Positions 39,906 to 41,163 of a stretch of DNA of 41,163 nucleotides are shown here, one piece after another; position 1 is the first letter of the stretch, and each line of letters opens with the position of its first letter. The stretch lies in NCBI GenBank assembly GCA_028140765.1, contig JAOIOX010000006.1:1-41163 (forward strand), written 5' to 3'. Under the pieces are notes generated by a model, which had not been told where the DNA came from, did not search any database, and worked only from the letters and a program-made list of their open reading frames with translations. The position numbers were made by a program, and so were the translations under genes. The stretch is from Prochlorococcus sp. AH-736-N03. Its GTDB lineage: Bacteria > Cyanobacteriota > Cyanobacteriia > PCC-6307 > Cyanobiaceae.

Positions 39906-41162
39906 TTAATCTGAAAGTTTGTACCATTCAGATTCAAGATTGGAGCCAGATTCTTTATCACAGCTTCCACCTAATGAATCAACAATTGTACAAGTATTGT
40001 GAACAGCTACTGAAACCGTATTACCATCCATCATCAATCCATCAACGAATATTTGATTAGAAGCTAAAGGAACTGAACTTTGTCTACTTAAGTTCCTTAA
40101 TAACTTAGATGCTGGAATTTGTTCAGGAAATATTGCCTGAACTTTCTCTTCATCTAACATTTTTAAGGTAGAACTTATGTTGTCTGGCCTTAAGCTTGAG
40201 GAGTCTCCAAGAAAGTCAAGTAAACTAATGGTTTCAAAACCAAATGCATCCCCGTAGTATTCCATTGCTTTGTGTTTAGAGACAATTACTCTGTTTTCCT
40301 CAGGAATAGAACTTACTTGTTCGACGATCCAACTATCTAAGCCTTCTAAGAGAGAATCAGCTTTTTCGAATCTTTCATTAAGTAGTTTTCTGTCACCTCT
40401 ATTAAAAACTGAAATATCTTTCTTTAAACTTTTGCTTATAAGATCTCCCATTTTTATGATGTTATGCGGATCATGCCATACATGTGGATCTAGACCTCCA
40501 TGGTCATGATGATGATGATGCCCCTCACCTTCGTCTGGAACTTGTGCTATTGGTTCTACATCACTATTTGAAACGTCTTTAAAAAAGTGTTGAGTTGCTT
40601 CAAACTCAAAAGGCATGTGTTCAGTAAAAAATATATATTGACCATCTTCTTTGATATCCACGTTAAAAACAGTACTTTCTTTTCTTTGATCAAAGTTAAG
40701 AACAAAAGCTTTATTACTTGCTATCAAAGTACCATCATTTTTTCTGCTTATTGAGTCTTTAGATCCTAATAATTCTTTAGCTAAATCTTCAGACCCTTCT
40801 ATGTCATTAGATTTGAGAATCACCATCTTCATGGCAGGATCTGCATATTCGCCATCGACTTTTTCAAATGACCATTTGTAAGAACCCTTAGAAAGTTGAA
40901 ATTTGCCTGCCCATTCGAAAGCACCTTCAGCATGATCATCATGTCCTCCATGGTCTGAATGATCATCATGACCTCCATGATCAGAATGATCATCATGACC
41001 TCCATGATCAGAATGATCATCTACTTTAGCTGAATGTTCAGAATGATCGTCATGTCCACCATGGTCTGAGTGATCATCATGACTTCCATGATCAGAATGA
41101 TCATCTATGTCTATTGCACTAACACCTACAACAACAGTATTCTTTTTATTTTCCCAATTTCT
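39906..41162 (-). CDS. ZnuA/TroA-like metal ABC transporter substrate-binding protein with His-rich segments (5' end outside window)
   Basis: Frame of ORF 39906-40832 is open through the upstream window edge (RNWENKKNTVVVGVSAIDIDDHSDHGSH...EGAFEWAGKFQLSKGSYKWSFEKVDGEYADPAMKMVIL...HHHHHDHGGLDPHVWHDPHNIIKMG...). Confidence 0.85.
   Translation of the reverse strand, partial: RNWENKKNTVVVGVSAIDIDDHSDHGSHDDHSDHGGHDDHSEHSAKVDDHSDHGGHDDHSDHGGHDDHSDHGGHDDHAEGAFEWAGKFQLSKGSYKWSFEKVDGEYADPAMKMVILKSNDIEGSEDLAKELLGSKDSISRKNDGTLIASNKAFVLNFDQRKESTVFNVDIKEDGQYIFFTEHMPFEFEATQHFFKDVSNSDVEPIAQVPDEGEGHHHHHDHGGLDPHVWHDPHNIIKMGDLISKSLKKDISVFNRGDRKLLNERFEKADSLLEGLDSWIVEQVSSIPEENRVIVSKHKAMEYYGDAFGFETISLLDFLGDSSSLRPDNISSTLKMLDEEKVQAIFPEQIPASKLLRNLSRQSSVPLASNQIFVDGLMMDGNTVSVAVHNTCTIVDSLGGSCDKESGSNLESEWYKLSD
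40932..41105 (-). repeat. In-frame tandem repeat, 27-nt unit encoding DDHSDHGGH (about 6 copies, one degenerate)
   Basis: Translation: DDHSDHGSH-DDHSDHGGH-DDHSEHSAKV-DDHSDHGGH-DDHSDHGGH-DDHSDHGGH-DDH. Confidence 0.92.
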
Positions 41163-41163
41163 C

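Noticed and set aside
40829-41020. Listed minus ORF MIILIMEVMMIILIMEVMM... (63 aa)
   Set aside because: Out-of-frame reading of the DDHSDHGGH tandem repeat; the real frame is the ZnuA-like SBP, which stays open to the window edge
1-41163. CRISPR arrays, transposases, phage genes, tRNA/rRNA genes
   Set aside because: Looked for and not seen; intergenic spacers are short and the gene content is chromosomal housekeeping

Overview
AT-rich, gene-dense 41-kb window that reads as a Prochlorococcus-type (probably high-light clade) marine picocyanobacterial chromosome segment. Taxon is inferred from protein content and gene order, not from a search. Content is mostly housekeeping: zwf (partial)-opcA, a frame-broken cobyrinate a,c-diamide synthase, crtE, folD, leuA, a GH57 protein, lycopene cyclase, gyrA, a CBS-less GuaB3-type IMPDH paralogue, trxA, hisH, rsmD, petG, a c-type cytochrome, an RNA methyltransferase, chlI, ruvC, 5-FCL, sufE, homoserine dehydrogenase, a peptide-type ABC transporter SBP plus one permease, an MFS transporter and a PfkB kinase. 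The right part is more accessory: an ATP-grasp / alpha-E / transglutaminase-like operon of unknown product, several small unknown proteins, and a putative metal (Zn) locus with a WD40 protein, a CobW-type GTPase and a ZnuA-like SBP carrying a His-rich tandem repeat. No rRNA, tRNA, CRISPR array, transposase or phage module was recognised. Best non-ORF signals: (i) the Yfr1 sRNA between the guaB-family gene and trxA; (ii) a strong minus-strand terminator plus structured, ORF-poor region at about 36.74-37.24 kb, implying an unannotated small RNA or micro-protein gene; (iii) an unlisted 51-aa twin-CX3C ORF at 37244-37399; (iv) a +1-type frame break in cbiA/cobB at a T6A5 tract.
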